NCBI RefSeq assembly: GCF_004771275.1
Contig: NZ_RQEV01000012.1
Span: 429,429 to 493,428, forward strand
Length of the DNA: 64,000 nt
Direction: 5' to 3'
From: Leptospira fluminis
Lineage (GTDB): Bacteria; Spirochaetota; Leptospiria; Leptospirales; Leptospiraceae
Positions within the stretch are counted from its first letter, which is position 1, and each line of letters starts with the position of its first letter. This document shows, piece after piece, positions 61,510 to 64,000 of the stretch. The notes below the pieces were generated by a model. That model was not told the origin of the DNA and searched no databases. It was given only the letters and a program-made list of their open reading frames with translations. The position numbers and the translations under genes were made by a program.

Positions 61510-62445
61510 ATGCATTTTGAATCGCTCCGGACTTTTCCGGCAAAAGTAATTCCCGTTTTTTTGGGGATTCTATTCATCCATTTGATTCCGGAGATCCATC
61601 CGGGTCTAGAGTTTCCCGGTTCTGTTTTTAGACTTTCGGCCCAAACCCAAGACAATAAGGGCGCTCAGGACGATGTTTTTGAATACAAAGTGAAAAAGAA
61701 CGATACATTGTCCAAGATTTCCAAGCAATTTCTGGAAGATCCCGGAAAGTGGAAGGAATTGCTGAAATACAACGAAATTCCGAACCCGTCTTTGATTCGG
61801 GAAGGAATTACGTTGAAGATCCCGGGCTATCTTAGGAAGGATTCCATTCCGGCAGTCGCTACTGCGGTCGCTGCGAGCCCCGAAGGAATCGTGGAATTGG
61901 CCGTAGGAGTCGTCGAAAGTTCGAAAGATTTCAATCCGACTACGAACGCGGGAAGCTGGACGAAGATCGGTAAAAACGCCACTCTTTTTACCAACGAATG
62001 GATTCGCACGAAGGAAAAGTCTGCTCTCAGATTCGCGTTTCTAAAGACTCGGATTTCGTTCGATGTCCGACAAAACTCGCTTTTGAGAATCATTTCTAGC
62101 GGCGCACAATCTCTTGCGGAATACAAACAGGATACCGCCGAAAATGCAAAGGCAGTCCAAGTGAATTCCGGATCTGTGCAGTCCGCAGTTTCGGAAAAAG
62201 ACAAAGGAAAAAAGTATAAGCTCTTCGTGGTCACGCCCGTAGCCATGGTGGGAGTTCGTGGAACCGAATTTTATGTGGATTCCAGTGTTCCTGAAAAGAG
62301 TTTGATCGGATGCTACGAGGGGGAATTGGAAGTAGGCGCCCAAGGATCCATCGTAAAGGTGCCTGCCGGATTCGGTACGACTGTGGAAAAGGGGAAAAAG
62401 CCCACAACCCCTACCCCTCTCCCGGACCGGGTCGAGATCCAGTAA
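61510..62445 (+). CDS. LysM and FecR domain exported protein
   Basis: The N-terminus has a hydrophobic segment (VIPVFLGILFIHLIPEIH, residues 14-31) serving as signal or anchor. The LysM domain at about residues 58-108 (YKVKKNDTLSKISKQFLEDPGKWKELL, then NEIPNPSLIREGITLKIPG) binds peptidoglycan. A FecR-type beta domain follows, ending in VVTPVAMVGVRGTEFYVD and YEGELEVGAQGS. Length 311. ATG at 61510 follows GAGAGGA. The LysM part suggests it sits at the cell wall. It is followed after 40 bases by an OmpL47-type gene, as the FecR lipoprotein at 20.0 kb is followed by one. Confidence 0.9.
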   Translation: MHFESLRTFPAKVIPVFLGILFIHLIPEIHPGLEFPGSVFRLSAQTQDNKGAQDDVFEYKVKKNDTLSKISKQFLEDPGKWKELLKYNEIPNPSLIREGITLKIPGYLRKDSIPAVATAVAASPEGIVELAVGVVESSKDFNPTTNAGSWTKIGKNATLFTNEWIRTKEKSALRFAFLKTRISFDVRQNSLLRIISSGAQSLAEYKQDTAENAKAVQVNSGSVQSAVSEKDKGKKYKLFVVTPVAMVGVRGTEFYVDSSVPEKSLIGCYEGELEVGAQGSIVKVPAGFGTTVEKGKKPTTPTPLPDRVEIQ

Positions 62446-62485
62446 ATTCCGACGAAATGAGTTTTTTCCCTTTCAGATAGAAGCG

Positions 62486-63763
62486 ATGAAAATTTTCGAA
62501 ATCTTCAGGACCGTATGTATTTGCATTTGTATTTTCAGTCCTTTGCAAGTCCAAGTTTTACGTTCCCAATCTCAACCTAAAAAGACGGCAACCGAAACAC
62601 CGCCTTCCCAAGCAGTAATTTTGAAGTGGGGATCGGTCCGGGGAGCTACGGCGTATCTCGTGGAGCTATCGGAAAATTCCGATTTCGTAAGCGTACGTTC
62701 CACGCAGACCGTGTATGAATCTTCCTTTACCTACGGGCAGGAACTCCTTCCTTTCTACGTCAGAATCACTGCGATCGGAAGTTCCGGAATGAGAGGTCTT
62801 TCCTCCATGTCCGTTTCCCTAAGAGAATACGCGGATCGATACAAAGAGGTTCGGTACGAGACGGACGATTTCGTCAACCCCTCCGAAAAATTGGAAATAT
62901 TTTTGGAGGAACCAAAGGAAGAAAACTCACCCAAAACGGACTCTAAAGGAAAAGTTCGTTTGCCTACAAAAACCTATTTTAGAATCGATAAGGGAGATTG
63001 GCAGGAATACAAGGGAACCATTCCTCTTTTAAAAGAAGGATGGGCCGACGTAGAATTCTATTCCGAAGATATCGTCGGCAATCGGGAAGAAGTAAAGAAC
63101 ATCCGGATATTAAAGGATACGACTGCACCTACGGTGGCTTGGGAAAGGAGAAAACCCGGGCGTTCGAATTTACCGGAATACCGCCCCGGAGACGTTTTGC
63201 CGTACGGAATTTTTGAAGAAGGATCCGGAATCAGGTTTTTGGAAGCGGAGTTGAAATCGGAAACGCCCGGGGCTCGAAAAGCCGGAAAACAAAGAAAGCA
63301 GGAATTTTCGGGAAATCGACCTTCCCTCCGATCGGAGTACAAACTCCCGGAATCATTACAGGAAGGAATTTGGGTTTTGCAATGGAAGTCGGAAGATAAG
63401 GCGGGAAACCGCAATACTGGCGAATTTCCGATCGCGATAGACTCCAAAGGACCTTCCTGCGAAATCGTCCTACCGGGGGCTCGAAAAGAAGGTGACGTTT
63501 ATTTGTTAAACGACAAGTCGAAGGTTCACGTGTTTTGCACCGATGAAACGAGCGGAGTGAAGGAAGTTCGGATTTCGATATCGACCGAGGAAGGCGTGAC
63601 TGAATTTCAGAATAAGGAACCCTTCCCCCTTCCGATCGGCAAATCCGCCGTTACGATACGAGCCTACGATATTCTCGGGAATTCGAGCGAATTCAATTAT
63701 AAAGTAGAAGTTCTGGATCCGGATTGGCCGAAAGGCGGTACGAAATTCCAGCTTAAGAAATAA
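62486..63763 (+). CDS. Exported protein with Fn3-like and OmpL47-type repeats
   Basis: Signal peptide at residues 1-27 (IFRTVCICICIFSPLQVQVLRS). Residues about 40-115 form a fibronectin-III-like domain (KWGSVRGATAYLVELSENSDF, FYVRITAIGSSGMRG). Three OmpL47-type repeats follow: FRIDKGDWQEYKGTIPLLKEG to DIVGNREEV; EEGSGIRFLEAELKSE to EDKAGNRN; and TDETSGVKEVRISIS to DILGNSSEF, with APTVAW- and GPSCEI-like linkers. Length 425. Probably periplasmic or surface-exposed, working with the LysM-FecR protein. No lipobox. Confidence 0.8.
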   Translation: MKIFEIFRTVCICICIFSPLQVQVLRSQSQPKKTATETPPSQAVILKWGSVRGATAYLVELSENSDFVSVRSTQTVYESSFTYGQELLPFYVRITAIGSSGMRGLSSMSVSLREYADRYKEVRYETDDFVNPSEKLEIFLEEPKEENSPKTDSKGKVRLPTKTYFRIDKGDWQEYKGTIPLLKEGWADVEFYSEDIVGNREEVKNIRILKDTTAPTVAWERRKPGRSNLPEYRPGDVLPYGIFEEGSGIRFLEAELKSETPGARKAGKQRKQEFSGNRPSLRSEYKLPESLQEGIWVLQWKSEDKAGNRNTGEFPIAIDSKGPSCEIVLPGARKEGDVYLLNDKSKVHVFCTDETSGVKEVRISISTEEGVTEFQNKEPFPLPIGKSAVTIRAYDILGNSSEFNYKVEVLDPDWPKGGTKFQLKK

Positions 63764-64000
63764 GGGCTGGCGGACACCCCATGCCGCAACTGCGGATATA
63801 ATAAATTCTAAGTTCCACCCTCGCAGCGTTTGCTGGTCGGAAAACTCATGTGAGCAATCAAGACTCTCGCCGTAGTGTCGAAATAAGAAGGGATATTTGT
63901 CTTTAGTCGACTGTTTGTTGGGGGGAAGGGAAAAGAGATTCGAGGGAGAGATTTTTTTTGCGTGTTTGAAAACGTTTAGAGTAGCGTGACAACCGAGAAT
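63764..64000. other. Right-edge intergenic region
   Basis: 237 bases after the last gene. Holds a small CCGC/GCGG hairpin (63784-63795) and a TATAAT hexamer (63797-63802) without a good -35. A possible start (GTG near 63987) cannot be judged at the window edge. Confidence 0.25.

Noticed and set aside
1..64000. CRISPR arrays, insertion sequences, prophage, rRNA operons
   Set aside because: No regularly spaced repeats, transposase or phage structural genes, and no rRNA-like sequence were recognised on reading both strands.

Overview
The window is a stretch of a Leptospira chromosome. The assignment rests on gene content and style: spirochaete-type lipoprotein signal peptides, LPS biosynthesis (LpxC) together with flagellar chaperones, OmpL47-type repeat proteins, FecR-domain exported proteins, and an MBOAT gene followed by a DUF1574-like gene. 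Base composition looks mid-40s percent GC by eye. That is higher than the classical pathogen L. interrogans and fits a P2 ('intermediate') or saprophytic species better, but the species cannot be fixed from sequence alone. No rRNA, tRNA, insertion sequence, prophage or CRISPR array was recognised.

Layout. 0-7.3 kb: 3' part of bamA (outer-membrane assembly), a UvrD/PcrA helicase, a small exported protein, a CysQ/IMPase-like phosphatase and a GT4 glycosyltransferase, all on +. 7.3-11.3 kb: a TlpA-type lipoprotein, a long-chain acyl-CoA synthetase with an unusual hydrophobic insertion, and an unknown gene. 11.3-15.2 kb (-): PTS enzyme I, lpxC and an SDR. 15.2-17.3 kb: three tandem AIM24-family genes. 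17.3-22.6 kb: a radical SAM protein with atypical cysteine spacing, divergent from a glucose/sorbosone-dehydrogenase-type protein, then a FecR-domain lipoprotein and an OmpL47-type protein. 22.6-27.2 kb: lipA, a pseudouridine synthase, and the first MBOAT/SGNH pair. 27.2-31.6 kb (-): transaldolase, two unknown envelope proteins, purH and purN. 31.6-33.1 kb: fliS, an flgN-like gene and a J-domain gene. 33.1-42.4 kb: an HNH nuclease, DedA, dGTPase, cysteine desulfurase, a TPR protein, a LolA/LolB-like lipoprotein and an enoyl-CoA hydratase. 42.5-48.7 kb: lipid-related genes (an alkyl-DHAP-synthase-like flavoprotein divergent from glpD, a TetR regulator, a patatin lipase, a hotdog thioesterase). 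48.7-54.5 kb: a membrane protein, a NYN nuclease, the second MBOAT/SGNH pair, a DJ-1-like protein and a GT2-GtrA fusion. 54.5-61.4 kb is the most accessory-looking part: a GH5 lipoprotein with three C-terminal repeats, DoxX, an AT-rich orphan, a large beta-helix lipoprotein and a small cysteine-rich exported protein. 61.5-63.8 kb: a second FecR/OmpL47-type gene pair.

Themes. Much of the window serves the cell envelope. The items most worth a second look are the two separate MBOAT + SGNH pairs (probable O-acylation of a surface or periplasmic glycan), the AIM24 triplet, the twice-occurring FecR + OmpL47-type pair, the GH5 lipoprotein with an uncharacterised repeat module and operator-like repeats over its promoter, and the possible ether-lipid/glycerol-phosphate locus around the alkyl-DHAP-synthase-like gene. 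Nothing seen is clearly a wholly new system; these are candidates, and family assignments come from motif recognition without database searches.
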